IMG/VR virus record: IMGVR_UViG_3300007735_000618
Span: 1-32,442 of that record
DNA: 32,442 bases
From: a virus
Strand: one strand, 5' to 3'
Shown: piece by piece, positions 15,630 to 23,477 of the stretch
Position numbering within the stretch: position 1 is the stretch's first letter
Layout: every line of letters begins with the position of its first letter
Program-made: the position numbers and the translations under genes
Notes under the pieces: generated by a model
Database searches by the model: none
Told to the model about the DNA's origin: nothing
Seen by the model: the letters and a program-made list of their open reading frames with translations, nothing else

Positions 15630-18600
15630 TGGCCATTACATTCCCCAAGGTCCCGCTCGTGGAGCCGGGCGACGCGGTCACGTCGGCGCAGTTCTCCGCG
15701 CTGGCCGACGCGATCAACGCCCGGATACGCTCGGGCCTTGGGGATGGCGCGTTCCGGTTGGCCTTCTGGTGGCTGTCGGCGTTCCGTCAACTGCGGAACT
15801 CGGACGCGTCGCGCAACCTGTGGCCACCGAACGCCGAGTTCTTCGAGTTCTATCAGGGCCTCGGGGCCGACGTCGATTTCCCCACGGCCGACCCGGGCGA
15901 CCCGGAGGGGATCAACGTATCCTCGCTCATGGGCCTCTACACCTACGGCAACGAGGCCGCAGGCGTGGACTCTGAGGAAGACCGGTTGACGAACCCAGAG
16001 GCTGGCGGGCTGGACGTGCGCGAATGCGCGACGGCGGAAGAGGCATGGCAACTGGCCAAGGAGCAGCGCGGCGCCATCGTGCCCACGTCGGGCCGCATGG
16101 CTGCCCCGGCCTTCGACGCGGCGTTGGAGGTCTTCTCCCTCGTGTCGGCGGGCATCACGCCACACGGCAAGGCATATGGGGGATGGATGCCCACGCCCAC
16201 GATCCTCGGGGGATGCGGCGACGCATCCGGCAGCGGCGTCGAAACAACGAACTACGAGATCAAGTTCACGCGCCTGTCAGACGGGCACGTCGTGACGTAT
16301 CCCGGGACGTGCCCCGCGAATCCTGGAGACGTGTACCGGGTCTTGGACTTCCCGTTGGGCTGGTACGTCGTGAAGTTCTCCGGCGCCGTGGACTGGTATT
16401 CGCGGAACGAATGGATCGAAGGCCCATACTCCGGAGGCGGTGCGCTAAAAAAAACACACGGCGGGCACGTCGAGCGCATCGCCAACCGGTTCGCGGGCGA
16501 GTTCCGGGGCAGCCTTGAGCAGTTTGCCTCCGAGGTGAAGGACGGCGCGCCGTGGTTGGGCAACGCCTTCGACGTCCGGCGGTTCCTGACGCTTCCCTAC
16601 TACCTTGCCCCCGCCCGCGCCCTCGACGCCGGGGCCGATAGCCTTACGCCGGTCTATCCGACTGGCGGTGGATCGTCCGGCGTCCACATCGCGGAGCCCG
16701 GCTTCTGGTTCTCGGCTGCCCTATTGCGCGCGTCTGGCAGGGCCGTGGTGGCGTTTTCCAACGAGGAAGGGGTGACGGTGGCCACTGCCTCGACGGAGGA
16801 CGGCAAAGCCGTCGTGGTGCCTTTCGACGCCGGGGCCAAGACGTTGACAGTGCGCGTGCTGTCCGGCGAGGGCGTGTCGTGGGAGCTGGCGGAGACGCTG
16901 GCCTATCGCCCCCAGGTTCACGACCTGTTCACCGTGCTTCGCATCGCCGGCGCGCGCGAGAGCGACGGCAACGGCACCGACGGAAGCGGCCTGACCGAGG
17001 ACGGAGCCGCCGACTTGTGGCGCGCATATCAGGCCTTCGGCTGCATTCCGCGCACGCGGGCCGGGCAGTTCCTTGCCGGGAGCCTCGCGACGATCAACCG
17101 CAACGCCGTGTTCGACGCGGCGCGCCGCTACTCGCAGGTTGTGCGGTGCATCCCACGCGCCAACATCACAGGCTATGCCGTGGAGGACGGGAAGAGCGTC
17201 GTGTGGATACAGCCACTCGCGCGCGGCACGGTGGACCTCCTCGGCGGCATTACGAACGCCATCGCGCACGAGGCCGCGCCCGGCGAGTACACGAACGAGT
17301 GGGTTGGGTTCTTCCAGTTCAAGGCCTACAACCCGAGCGGGACGTCGCTGTGGAAGCCGGACAGCTACTCGGACTATTTTGCCCTCTCCGACCGCTGTGT
17401 GTTCGCCACGTCGCCGTTCAGCCCGAACTCGCGCACGCTCAAGACGCACTTCAACGCGGCCGATCCCGACGTCGCCAACCTGTACCTCGCGCCCGAGGTG
17501 GCGAGCGGCTACCGCTACGCGACGAACCTACAAGACGCCGCCACGACGCTGAACGCCGCGGCGACGGAGCCATTCTTTCGATCGTGCCGCATCTACGAGC
17601 CGCCCGTGGAAATCGAGTCGGCCGTGCGCGAGGGAGCCGAGGTCAAGATCACGTTCACGGGCAGGCTTCACCACCACCACGCGCTGGCCCCTGCAAGCAT
17701 CGCCCGCGACGTCTCGACGTGGGACCTTGGCGACCTCACGACCGAGGCGCAGGACTATCGGACGGACGAGAACGCCTTGCGGGAATACCTCGCGCACGTC
17801 GCCGACGGGTCGCGCCAATGCGACAAGACCGGTCCCGGGAACACGGGCGCGTCGTCATCATTGTCGGGAGACCCCGATGACCCCTTCGGGACGTGCTACC
17901 CGCATCTGTGGCTCGTCCAGCTCATCCCCAAGCCATACGACGACGAGGGCGACCGGCAGGACCCGGAGGACGTGCCCGTGACGGCGGACGAGTTCGCGTC
18001 GATCGAGACCTACATCCGTGTCCTGTGCGAGGGCAACGTGGACGGCGAGACGTCGCGCGAATACGGGTGCGCGGTCGGGGTTCATTCGGTCTTCGACTTC
18101 AACCTCGCCTCGCTCTGCTTTCAGGCCTTCGGCCGGTCGGCCTTCACGACGCTGCCCAGCCTGCTTACCGACGCCATCAATCCATCCGAGGCGCGGGAGG
18201 ATGGGCCTGCGGGCTACGGGCCGCTGCCCACGGTCCGCCTCGCGGCGGAGACGTTCAACCAGTTCGCGGCCGCCGTAAATCTCCTCACGCGCTACCGCGT
18301 GATGCTGCCCATGTCGTTGACCGTCACGACGTACCAGGACAGCGGGCCGACGCGCGCCGTGCAGGGGACCCGGTACGCCGACGGGAGCGGGGCCGACTGC
18401 CAAGCGCCGATCACCAACGCTGGCTTCCTCTGGACCGGCGACGGCGGCTCGTGGACGCCTTCGACGTTCCTGTCGGGGCCGTCTCCATCCGTGTCCGCCA
18501 CGGGCGAGCGGCAGGTGGTGTTCGCCTCGAATCCGACCTATACGGCCAACTGCGTAGGCTCGCAGTTCTCGGTCGGCAACACGTCGCGGGAGGATGCCTA

Positions 18601-19003
18601 TGCCTTCGAGCCCGTGGACCCTGACGCCTTGAACGCGCTGCCGGAATCGTGGCGGGACCAAATCTCCACCGATGGCGAGATGCTGGCCATCGTCACGGAC
18701 ACGCGGCTCGTCACGACGTGGACGGTGACTGCGAGCCCCACCAACTGCGACGGCGCGACGTGGAACACGGGCGCTGGCTCGTGGGAGATCACGGGGACGG
18801 AGACTCCAGTTGATACGTGCAGGCTCGTCCCGTCCACCGGGCGCGCGGTCGCCGAGGATCTCGGACAAGTGGCCATCTTCGGAGCCAAGACGTCGGGCGT
18901 GTCCGGACAATGCGACATGCAAGCCTACTCGGCGGGCAGGACCGTGCGCACGATCACGCCGGTTGACACGAACGCGCTCATCCTCACGGTCCCGCTCGAA
19001 TGA
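15629..19003 (+). CDS. Very large virion protein, possible tail-tip or receptor-binding protein
   Basis: At 1,124 residues this is the longest protein here, and I do not recognise its family. It starts with a small helical region (ALADAINARIRSGLGDGAFRLAFWWLSAFRQL). A long mixed alpha/beta part follows, with many Trp, Tyr and paired Cys (for example TILGGCGDASGSG near 190-200, CDKTGPGN near 740 and several in the last 200 residues). A run of histidines (LHHHHAL) lies near residue 690. There are no coiled-coil or collagen-like repeats as in ordinary fibres. Last before the terminator, it fits a distal tail or host-recognition protein by position. Confidence 0.6.
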   Translation: MAITFPKVPLVEPGDAVTSAQFSALADAINARIRSGLGDGAFRLAFWWLSAFRQLRNSDASRNLWPPNAEFFEFYQGLGADVDFPTADPGDPEGINVSSLMGLYTYGNEAAGVDSEEDRLTNPEAGGLDVRECATAEEAWQLAKEQRGAIVPTSGRMAAPAFDAALEVFSLVSAGITPHGKAYGGWMPTPTILGGCGDASGSGVETTNYEIKFTRLSDGHVVTYPGTCPANPGDVYRVLDFPLGWYVVKFSGAVDWYSRNEWIEGPYSGGGALKKTHGGHVERIANRFAGEFRGSLEQFASEVKDGAPWLGNAFDVRRFLTLPYYLAPARALDAGADSLTPVYPTGGGSSGVHIAEPGFWFSAALLRASGRAVVAFSNEEGVTVATASTEDGKAVVVPFDAGAKTLTVRVLSGEGVSWELAETLAYRPQVHDLFTVLRIAGARESDGNGTDGSGLTEDGAADLWRAYQAFGCIPRTRAGQFLAGSLATINRNAVFDAARRYSQVVRCIPRANITGYAVEDGKSVVWIQPLARGTVDLLGGITNAIAHEAAPGEYTNEWVGFFQFKAYNPSGTSLWKPDSYSDYFALSDRCVFATSPFSPNSRTLKTHFNAADPDVANLYLAPEVASGYRYATNLQDAATTLNAAATEPFFRSCRIYEPPVEIESAVREGAEVKITFTGRLHHHHALAPASIARDVSTWDLGDLTTEAQDYRTDENALREYLAHVADGSRQCDKTGPGNTGASSSLSGDPDDPFGTCYPHLWLVQLIPKPYDDEGDRQDPEDVPVTADEFASIETYIRVLCEGNVDGETSREYGCAVGVHSVFDFNLASLCFQAFGRSAFTTLPSLLTDAINPSEAREDGPAGYGPLPTVRLAAETFNQFAAAVNLLTRYRVMLPMSLTVTTYQDSGPTRAVQGTRYADGSGADCQAPITNAGFLWTGDGGSWTPSTFLSGPSPSVSATGERQVVFASNPTYTANCVGSQFSVGNTSREDAYAFEPVDPDALNALPESWRDQISTDGEMLAIVTDTRLVTTWTVTASPTNCDGATWNTGAGSWEITGTETPVDTCRLVPSTGRAVAEDLGQVAIFGAKTSGVSGQCDMQAYSAGRTVRTITPVDTNALILTVPLE

Positions 19004-19227
19004 CCCTTCGCGCCACGCGCCACGTCGCGCCGCTCCGGCCATCCCCGCAGGCGAGGCGGTGGACCTATCGCATCGCGCTGCCCACAGAGGCCGCGTGCCG
19101 GGCCTGCGAATGGCTTGGGCCGATGGATCGTTGTTCGCACCCTAGACACGGATGCTTTCGCGGTGAGCATCGGAGATGGCCATGGACGGCGGGCATCCCG
19201 TGCCCGGAGAGCTTCAGGCCGGTCTAG
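19000..19227 (+). CDS. Cysteine-rich small protein, possible zinc knuckle
   Basis: This is a 75-residue product with a basic N-terminus (TLRATRHVAPLRPSPQARRW). A cysteine cluster follows, ACRACEWLGPMDRCSHPRHGCFRGEHRRWPW, with one more Cys near the end. Two CxxC-like pairs separated by about 10 residues suggest a single zinc site. It overlaps the stop of the 1,124-residue gene by ATGA and is the last gene before the terminator hairpin. Function unknown; a DNA- or virion-associated zinc protein is plausible. Confidence 0.6.
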   Translation: MTLRATRHVAPLRPSPQARRWTYRIALPTEAACRACEWLGPMDRCSHPRHGCFRGEHRRWPWTAGIPCPESFRPV

Positions 19228-19231
19228 GCCA

Positions 19232-19265
19232 TTGGAATCTCGCCCGAAGATTCCAACGGATTTTT
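19232..19265 (+). terminator. Rho-independent terminator-like hairpin ending the structural run
   Basis: TTGGAATCT at 19232-19240 pairs perfectly with AGATTCCAA at 19248-19256 around a 7-base loop. The run TTTTT at 19261-19265 follows, with CGGA in between. The T-run is offset by four bases, so it may be partial. It is the only place in the window where such a hairpin follows the whole structural block, and it fits an end of the late transcription unit. Confidence 0.6.
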
Positions 19266-19339
19266 GTGGACACAAAAGGCGGGCGGGTGCATTGTGTCCC
19301 TGTCGCGAGTGAGACCGCGACGTAAACAAAAGACGAGAC
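19266..19339 (+). promoter_or_regulatory. Structured leader 1 with duplicated element (19289-19321)
   Basis: This gap has two competing stems: TTTTGT/ACAAAA (19262-19267 with 19272-19277) and GGACACA/TGTGTCC (19268-19274 with 19293-19299). They share bases and cannot form together. Then comes GCATTGTG, five bases, and a hairpin of GTCGCG (19302-19307) with CGCGAC (19316-19321). The same GCATTGTG-N5-hairpin arrangement occurs at 23117-23149. The start codon at 19340 is preceded by AAAGACGAGAC, with no clear Shine-Dalgarno. I see no convincing promoter boxes. Confidence 0.6.
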
Positions 19340-19552
19340 ATGCGCACTTACAAGACACCAGCAACACGAGGATCCAAGGAAGGTCTGCGCCGCGCAGCAT
19401 TGGACCGCCGCGAGCGGGTGGAGGCTTACTGCCTCCGGCACGGCTTGGAGATTCCAACAACAGCCGACGGAGTTCGGGCCATCTTGTCTGCCGTGACCAT
19501 GGAGGCTTGCCGCGCAATGTCCGAAGCGGCAGGCCGCGTGAAGCAAGCCTGA
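19340..19552 (+). CDS. Small hypothetical protein
   Basis: This is a 70-residue, basic, mostly helical protein (RTYKTPATRGSKEGLRRAAL...RRERVEAYCLRHGLEIPTTADGVRAILSAVTMEACRAM). The pattern may be a short DNA-binding helical domain, but no HTH can be claimed. It is the first gene after the terminator and lies between two structured leaders. A regulatory role in the early region is a reasonable guess only. Confidence 0.55.
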   Translation: MRTYKTPATRGSKEGLRRAALDRRERVEAYCLRHGLEIPTTADGVRAILSAVTMEACRAMSEAAGRVKQA

Positions 19553-19566
19553 CAACCACCGCGTCG

Positions 19567-19622
19567 CCCGGCTCCGGCCGGGTGTTGCCCTCCGTCTCCG
19601 CGCTGCGGGCATGGAGGGCAGC
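19567..19622 (+). promoter_or_regulatory. Structured leader 2, ribosome-binding-site sequestering hairpins
   Basis: A first hairpin pairs CCCGGC (19567-19572) with GCCGGG (19577-19582) over loop TCCG. A second pairs GTTGCCCTCC (19584-19593) with GGAGGGCAGC (19613-19622), ten pairs with one wobble, around a 19-base loop. The right arm contains GGAGGG, the Shine-Dalgarno of the ATG at 19623, so the site is hidden when the stem forms. That suggests translational control of the following gene. Confidence 0.65.
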
Positions 19623-19793
19623 ATGGCGAACAAGAAGACAGGCAAACGAGTAGGCCGTCCCACGATTGGGAAGACGGCGGCGACGCGGCGTGTGGTTGTC
19701 CGGGTGGACGACGAGACGCTGCGAGCGTGGCGAGGGGCCGCATCGGTCCTTGGCGTTGACTTGTCGGCTTGGATTCGTCGGCGCTGCAACTAG
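19623..19793 (+). CDS. Ribbon-helix-helix-type regulator (putative)
   Basis: The 56-residue product has a basic N-terminus (ANKKTGKRVGRPTIGK) and then VVVRVDDETLRAWRGAASVLGVDLSAWIRRRCN. That is a beta strand plus two helices matching the ribbon-helix-helix DNA-binding fold (a strand that inserts into the major groove, then LRAWRGAA and LSAWIRR helices). It is likely a small transcription regulator. The start at 19623 is favoured over ATG 19611 because GGAGGG sits 5 bases upstream. That site lies inside a stem of the leader, so the protein's own translation may be regulated. Confidence 0.65.
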   Translation: MANKKTGKRVGRPTIGKTAATRRVVVRVDDETLRAWRGAASVLGVDLSAWIRRRCN

Positions 19794-19800
19794 GACAAGC

Positions 19801-20874
19801 ATGAGCAACGAACACGCAGCAAGCGGTGCCATCGTGCCCGCGCAACAACCGGCCAAGGCGCTGGTTTCCATTGGCCAGCGGGGCCTTCAACCGTCCGACA
19901 TGGACCAGCTATGGCGCGCCGCGCAAGCGGTGGCCAAGTCGGGATTGGCCCCCAAGGGCATCGACACGCCCGAGGCGGTCTTCGTCGCGATGGAGATGGG
20001 GCTGGAGTTGGGCCTTCCGCTCATGGCCTCGCTCCAGAACATCGCCGTTGTAAACGGAAGGCCGACCCTTTGGGGCGACTCGCAACTCGCCGTGGTGCGG
20101 TCCACCGGCGAGCTGGAGGAGTTCTCCGAGTGGTACGAGCAAGGCGGAAAGCGCCTTGCGCGCAACCCGTCCACCTTCGACGACAACACCGCCGCCGTGT
20201 GCCGCGTCAAGCGGCGCGGGATGGAGGCGAGCGAAACCGCCTTCACGGTCGGCGACGCCAAGCGGGCCGCGCTGTGGGGCAAGCAAGGGCCATGGACCCA
20301 ATACCCCGCCAGGATGCTCCGATTCCGCGCCCGGTCGTTCGCGCTCCGGGACCAGTTCGGCGACGCGCTCCGGGGCTTGCTGTCCACCGAGGAGGCGCAG
20401 GACATTCCCGTGGAGGTCAAGCCAACGGCTCCGGTGCGGACGTTCCGCGCTCCGGTCGCCCAGATCTCCCCGGTCGTCGTTGCTGAGGCGGAGCCTGCCA
20501 TCACCCAACCCGCGCCCCAGGACGACGGAGACGTTGCACCCGTCCAGCCAACCCGCGCGACTGGAGGCGCTGGAGGTTTGCGGTCTGGCGTTTCCAACTC
20601 CAATGCGACGGGACGTGGGATGACTGATCCTGAACGTGTGTTTGAATCCATGCCCGCCGACGGCCCAGTCGAGACCGAGGCGCACAAGGCTATCTCCGCC
20701 GCAATCGCTGCGGCCGGGAAGACCTTCGACGACTTCCTCGCGTGGGCGTTGCGCGAGAACTACCCCGGCGCGGCTGACTGGACCGGCGTCGTGGACATCC
20801 CGCAGGCCACGGCGGAGAAGCTGGCCAAGGCGAGCAAAGGGCTCGTCTCGGCGTTGAAGGGGGGTGGGCAGTGA
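19801..20874 (+). CDS. RecT-family single-strand annealing protein
   Basis: The 357-residue product should pair complementary single strands in phage recombination. Recognisable RecT-type features are MEMGLELGLPLMASLQNIAVVNGRPTLWGDSQLAVV (about 60-98), where the GLPLMASLQNI segment is characteristic of the family. A second is VGDAKRAALWGKQGPWTQYPARMLRFRARSFALRDQFGDALRG (about 155-195). The C-terminal half (after about 220) is proline-rich and less conserved. It is followed after two small genes by an exonuclease, as in RecT/RecE-like pairs. Start at ATG 19801; no overlap with the regulator. Confidence 0.85.
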   Translation: MSNEHAASGAIVPAQQPAKALVSIGQRGLQPSDMDQLWRAAQAVAKSGLAPKGIDTPEAVFVAMEMGLELGLPLMASLQNIAVVNGRPTLWGDSQLAVVRSTGELEEFSEWYEQGGKRLARNPSTFDDNTAAVCRVKRRGMEASETAFTVGDAKRAALWGKQGPWTQYPARMLRFRARSFALRDQFGDALRGLLSTEEAQDIPVEVKPTAPVRTFRAPVAQISPVVVAEAEPAITQPAPQDDGDVAPVQPTRATGGAGGLRSGVSNSNATGRGMTDPERVFESMPADGPVETEAHKAISAAIAAAGKTFDDFLAWALRENYPGAADWTGVVDIPQATAEKLAKASKGLVSALKGGGQ

Positions 20875-21266
20875 ACCCTGACCGCATCGACACGCTGGCC
20901 GACATCGCCGCGAGCCAAGTGCGCGACCTCATCCTTGAGGCGCGGGACTCCATCACGGAAAGCATCACGGCAATCGTCGAGGACGCCAAACAGGCAGGCG
21001 AGGAGAAGACCGTGCTTCGCATCGCGCCATCCATCGCATGGGACCTAGGGAAAAACAGCGTTGTCGTTACGCTGAACGTGACCACGCGGAGGCGTTACGA
21101 GTGCGCTGCCTACCTCGACGACCCGGCGCAGGAGAAGCTGCCCCTTGTGGACGTCAATATCGAACCGACGCCTGGAACGCCATCCAAGGTCTTGCGCAAG
21201 GTCGCCAAGCTTATGCGCGACGCCGGGGCCACGGTTACGGTCTTGAATCCGGAGGTAAAGCCATGA
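20871..21266 (+). CDS. Hypothetical protein next to RecT
   Basis: This 131-residue protein starts at GTG (20871) overlapping the RecT stop. It has an N-terminal helix (DTLADIAASQVRDLILEARDSITESITAIVEDAKQAGEE). A beta-strand-rich second half follows (RIAPSIAWDLGKNSVVVTLNVTTRRRYECAAYLDD) and ends ATVTVLNPEVKP. Tight coupling to RecT suggests a recombination accessory, but no motif supports it. Confidence 0.55.
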   Translation: MNPDRIDTLADIAASQVRDLILEARDSITESITAIVEDAKQAGEEKTVLRIAPSIAWDLGKNSVVVTLNVTTRRRYECAAYLDDPAQEKLPLVDVNIEPTPGTPSKVLRKVAKLMRDAGATVTVLNPEVKP

Positions 21267-21430
21267 GCCACGAAACACTCATCATGGCAAAAATCGCAGA
21301 CCTGCAACAGCGGGTGCGGTATCTGGAACATCAGAACAAGCTAAGCAGGCGGTTTGAAATCGCCTTACTCGCGTGCTGGCTATTCGTGAGCATTACCCAT
21401 GTTGCCGCGATTGTTTGGAGGATCAAATGA
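21263..21430 (+). CDS. Small coiled-coil protein with C-terminal membrane helix
   Basis: This is a 55-residue product. The first 30 residues are an amphipathic heptad-like helix (MAKIADLQQRVRYLEHQNKLSRRF), then one strong transmembrane segment (about 33-53, IALLACWLFVSITHVAAIVW). This layout, coil then membrane helix, is that of XhlA-type membrane proteins. It lies between RecT-linked genes and the exonuclease and overlaps both neighbours. A role in membrane anchoring or lysis is possible but not shown. Confidence 0.55.
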   Translation: MSHETLIMAKIADLQQRVRYLEHQNKLSRRFEIALLACWLFVSITHVAAIVWRIK

Positions 21431-22326
21431 CCCCCCGCTTCAACCTCGCTCCGGGCTATCACCCCGACCTCCCGGCCGCAGACTACCACCGCTTCCGCGC
21501 CGCCTCGGCGTCCGCGTTGAAGACAATCCACGCGGGCACCCCGGCGCACCTAAAGCTTGAATGGAACACGCCCGAGGAGCCTTCCTTCGCGCTCCAGTGG
21601 GGGACGCTTGTCCATTCGCTCGTCCTCGAACCGGACGCCACGCTCCCAAGCGTTGCGGTCATTCCGGAGACCTACGTCATCCCGGCCGACGTGAAGCCCA
21701 AGAAGGGCGACCCGCAGCCCGGCGAGACGGTGCCCTGGAACGGGCGGGCGCGTTACTGCCGCGACTGGACGGCGCTCCAGCAAGCGGCCGGGCGCATCGT
21801 CTTGACCAAGGACCAACTCATTGAGCTTGGCAAGGTCGCCGGGGCCGTTGCCCGGCATCCCGAGGCAGGCCCCATGCTCCGGGAGGCGCGATTCCGCGAG
21901 GCGACAATCGTGTGGGAGGACGCGCGGCAAGTCCCATGCAAGGCTCGCCTTGACGCCATCGGGGCGAACTGGGAAGGGCAACGCTTCATCGTTGACCTCA
22001 AGACCACGACGGACGCCAGCCCGGCTGGGTTCGCGCGCAAGGCTTGGGAGCTTGGCTATCACCTCCAAGCCGCGTGGTACGTTGACGCGCTGGCCGAGAG
22101 CAGGGGATGCGAGGCGCCTCGGTTCTACTTCGTCGCCGTGGAGAAGGACAGCGGCCTCGTCTCCGTGCATCAGGCCACGGACGACTTCATCGCCGCAGGC
22201 CGCGAGGCTTACCGCAAGGCCATGGACCAGTTCGCCGAGGCTTGGCATTCCGGCGTGTGGCCCGGCTACGACGAGAACATCCACGCGCTCGACGTCCCGG
22301 CGTGGGCGAGAAAGGGGGGAGCGTGA
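21427..22326 (+). CDS. PD-(D/E)XK exonuclease, RecE/YqaJ-like
   Basis: The 299-residue product should resect double-stranded DNA to give the strands that RecT binds. Expected residues: H63 in GTLVHSLV, D176 in RLDAIG, the D190-x-K192 pair in IVDLKTT and Q214 in YHLQAAWY. This is the order of this nuclease fold. It overlaps the TM gene before it and the GTG gene after it. With RecT three genes upstream it forms a two-component recombination module. Which family (RecE C-terminal, YqaJ or DUF3799) I cannot settle from sequence alone. Confidence 0.8.
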   Translation: MTPRFNLAPGYHPDLPAADYHRFRAASASALKTIHAGTPAHLKLEWNTPEEPSFALQWGTLVHSLVLEPDATLPSVAVIPETYVIPADVKPKKGDPQPGETVPWNGRARYCRDWTALQQAAGRIVLTKDQLIELGKVAGAVARHPEAGPMLREARFREATIVWEDARQVPCKARLDAIGANWEGQRFIVDLKTTTDASPAGFARKAWELGYHLQAAWYVDALAESRGCEAPRFYFVAVEKDSGLVSVHQATDDFIAAGREAYRKAMDQFAEAWHSGVWPGYDENIHALDVPAWARKGGA

Positions 22327-22514
22327 CGACCTACGACGTCCTCGTGACGCGCCGATACCGCGTGCGCGTCAGCGATCCCAAGTTCCTGCCTCGGGCCATG
22401 GACGACATCCGCGCGGGCCAGACCCTCGCGGAGACGTACACCGGCGGCGGGTCGTTCTCCGTGGTCGCAGGCAAAACCGTGGTGAAGGTCGGCAAGCCAA
22501 GGAGGAGAGCATGA
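22323..22514 (+). CDS. Small hypothetical protein
   Basis: This is a 63-residue protein from GTG at 22323. It has strands TYDVLVTRRYRVRVS and SFSVVAGKTVVKVGKPRRR around a loop, and it is basic at the C-terminus. It overlaps the exonuclease and RusA-like genes at both ends. The tight coupling supports expression, but I recognise no family. Confidence 0.5.
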   Translation: MTTYDVLVTRRYRVRVSDPKFLPRAMDDIRAGQTLAETYTGGGSFSVVAGKTVVKVGKPRRRA

Positions 22515-23041
22515 CCCTCCACCTGACCTGGCACGGCCCGCCGAAGGGCCAGCCTCGGGCCAAGGCGACGCGGCGCGGGGCGTTCGTGCGGATGTACACG
22601 CCCGACACGGCGGACGAAATGAAGGACGGCATCCGCCGACTCGCCATGCAGGCCATGGCCGCCGGCAAATGGCAGCACACGACTGGGCCGGTGGGGGTCG
22701 TCATCACGGCCTATTTCCCGCGCCCCGCCTCACACTTCCGGCGCGTGCGCGGGACTGACGTGCTCAAGGATGGGCAGCCCATCTATCACGACCAGAAGCC
22801 GGACGCCGACAACGTGGCCAAGGCGGTCATGGACTCCGTCGGGCCTCGTCAACGAGTGGACCGCGTGGCCAAGACCGCGCTCGCAGCCCTTGGGCCTTCG
22901 GGCTCATGGCCAGGCGTTTGGGACGACGACAAGCGCGTGGCCGTGCTGACCGTCATGAAGATGTACGCGCCGCTCGGGAAGGGGCCATCCGTCGAGGCGA
23001 TCGTTACCCGCTTGCCCACGCGAGACCCGGGCGAGTCCTGA
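22511..23041 (+). CDS. RusA-like Holliday junction resolvase
   Basis: The 176-residue product is a metal-dependent junction endonuclease by family. The signature is KPDADNVAKAVMDS (D98, D100 and N101 within 96-109), followed by WDDDKRV (D138-D140). The N-terminal GPPKGQPRAK stretch also matches RusA. About 38 residues separate the two acidic motifs, roughly 20 more than in E. coli RusA, with a small basic and glycine-rich insertion (GPRQRVDRVAKTALAALGPS). It ends the recombination module and is followed by a structured gap. Confidence 0.8.
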   Translation: MTLHLTWHGPPKGQPRAKATRRGAFVRMYTPDTADEMKDGIRRLAMQAMAAGKWQHTTGPVGVVITAYFPRPASHFRRVRGTDVLKDGQPIYHDQKPDADNVAKAVMDSVGPRQRVDRVAKTALAALGPSGSWPGVWDDDKRVAVLTVMKMYAPLGKGPSVEAIVTRLPTRDPGES

Positions 23042-23193
23042 AAGTCAAGCCCCGGCCGGTTGAAATCGACGCGCATTTTTCCATCCGAAATATGTTGCAA
23101 CGAAACCACGGCCGGGGCATTGTGAAGGCGTCGCGAGTGAGACCGCGACACCGACCGGCAGGAAGCCGGGAATGCAGAGAGAAAGACAAAGAC
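23042..23193 (+). promoter_or_regulatory. Structured leader 3 with duplicated element (23117-23149)
   Basis: This gap is 152 bases with three stems. A long-range stem pairs GCCCCGGCCG (23049-23058) with CGGCCGGGGC (23109-23118), 10 perfect pairs around an AT-richer 50-base loop. A hairpin pairs GTCGCG (23130-23135) with CGCGAC (23144-23149), identical in 20 bases to leader 1. A third pairs CCGGC with GCCGG (23155-23169) over an AGGAA loop. GCATTGTG precedes the second stem by five bases as in leader 1. The same frame stays open to an ATG at 23092, so a longer product than 23194 is possible. Confidence 0.65.
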
Positions 23194-23397
23194 ATGAGTC
23201 ACCACCAAATTCCCGCTAGCCACTTCAAGGCAGCGACGCTTCGAAATCTCTCCAAGAAGGGAGTGTTCATTGTCGGAATGACAACGATTCCAGGCGAGGA
23301 CGGATCGTTTGCTACAGGTTCAACCGGATACCAGATTTGGGATGGCCAAACCAGCCGCATCATCCCGTTCATGAAGGTTTTGGAACTAGCGAAGTAA
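23194..23397 (+). CDS. Small hypothetical protein
   Basis: The 67-residue product reads SHHQIPASHFKAATLRNLSKKGVFIVGMTTIPGEDGS and so on, a short alpha then beta protein with no membrane segment. The upstream ATG at 23092 would add 34 basic residues. The 23194 start is preferred because the duplicated hairpin then lies in the leader, as upstream of 19340. The start follows AAAGACAAAGAC. Function unknown. Confidence 0.55.
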   Translation: MSHHQIPASHFKAATLRNLSKKGVFIVGMTTIPGEDGSFATGSTGYQIWDGQTSRIIPFMKVLELAK

Positions 23398-23477
23398 ACC
23401 GCCGCCTGCCGTCTCCCCATCGGCAACGGTGCGGGAGCAGGCAGGCCGGGCATGGTGCCGGGCCGAGAAAGGAAGAC
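23398..23477 (+). promoter_or_regulatory. Structured leader 4
   Basis: GCCTGCC (23404-23410) pairs with GGCAGGC (23440-23446) around a 29-base loop. A second hairpin (23444-23464) pairs GGCC, mismatch G-G, GGCA with TGCC, G, GGCC over a TGG loop. The two overlap by a few bases, so they compete. The start codon at 23478 follows GAAAGGAAGAC, which contains AGGA. No promoter is clear. The length is under 100 bases and nothing else is seen. Confidence 0.5.

Noticed and set aside
23092-23193. Longer start for the small gene at 23194
   Set aside because: The frame is open from ATG 23092, but the added part is the translation of the duplicated hairpin element and is strongly basic. The later ATG is preferred, with some doubt.
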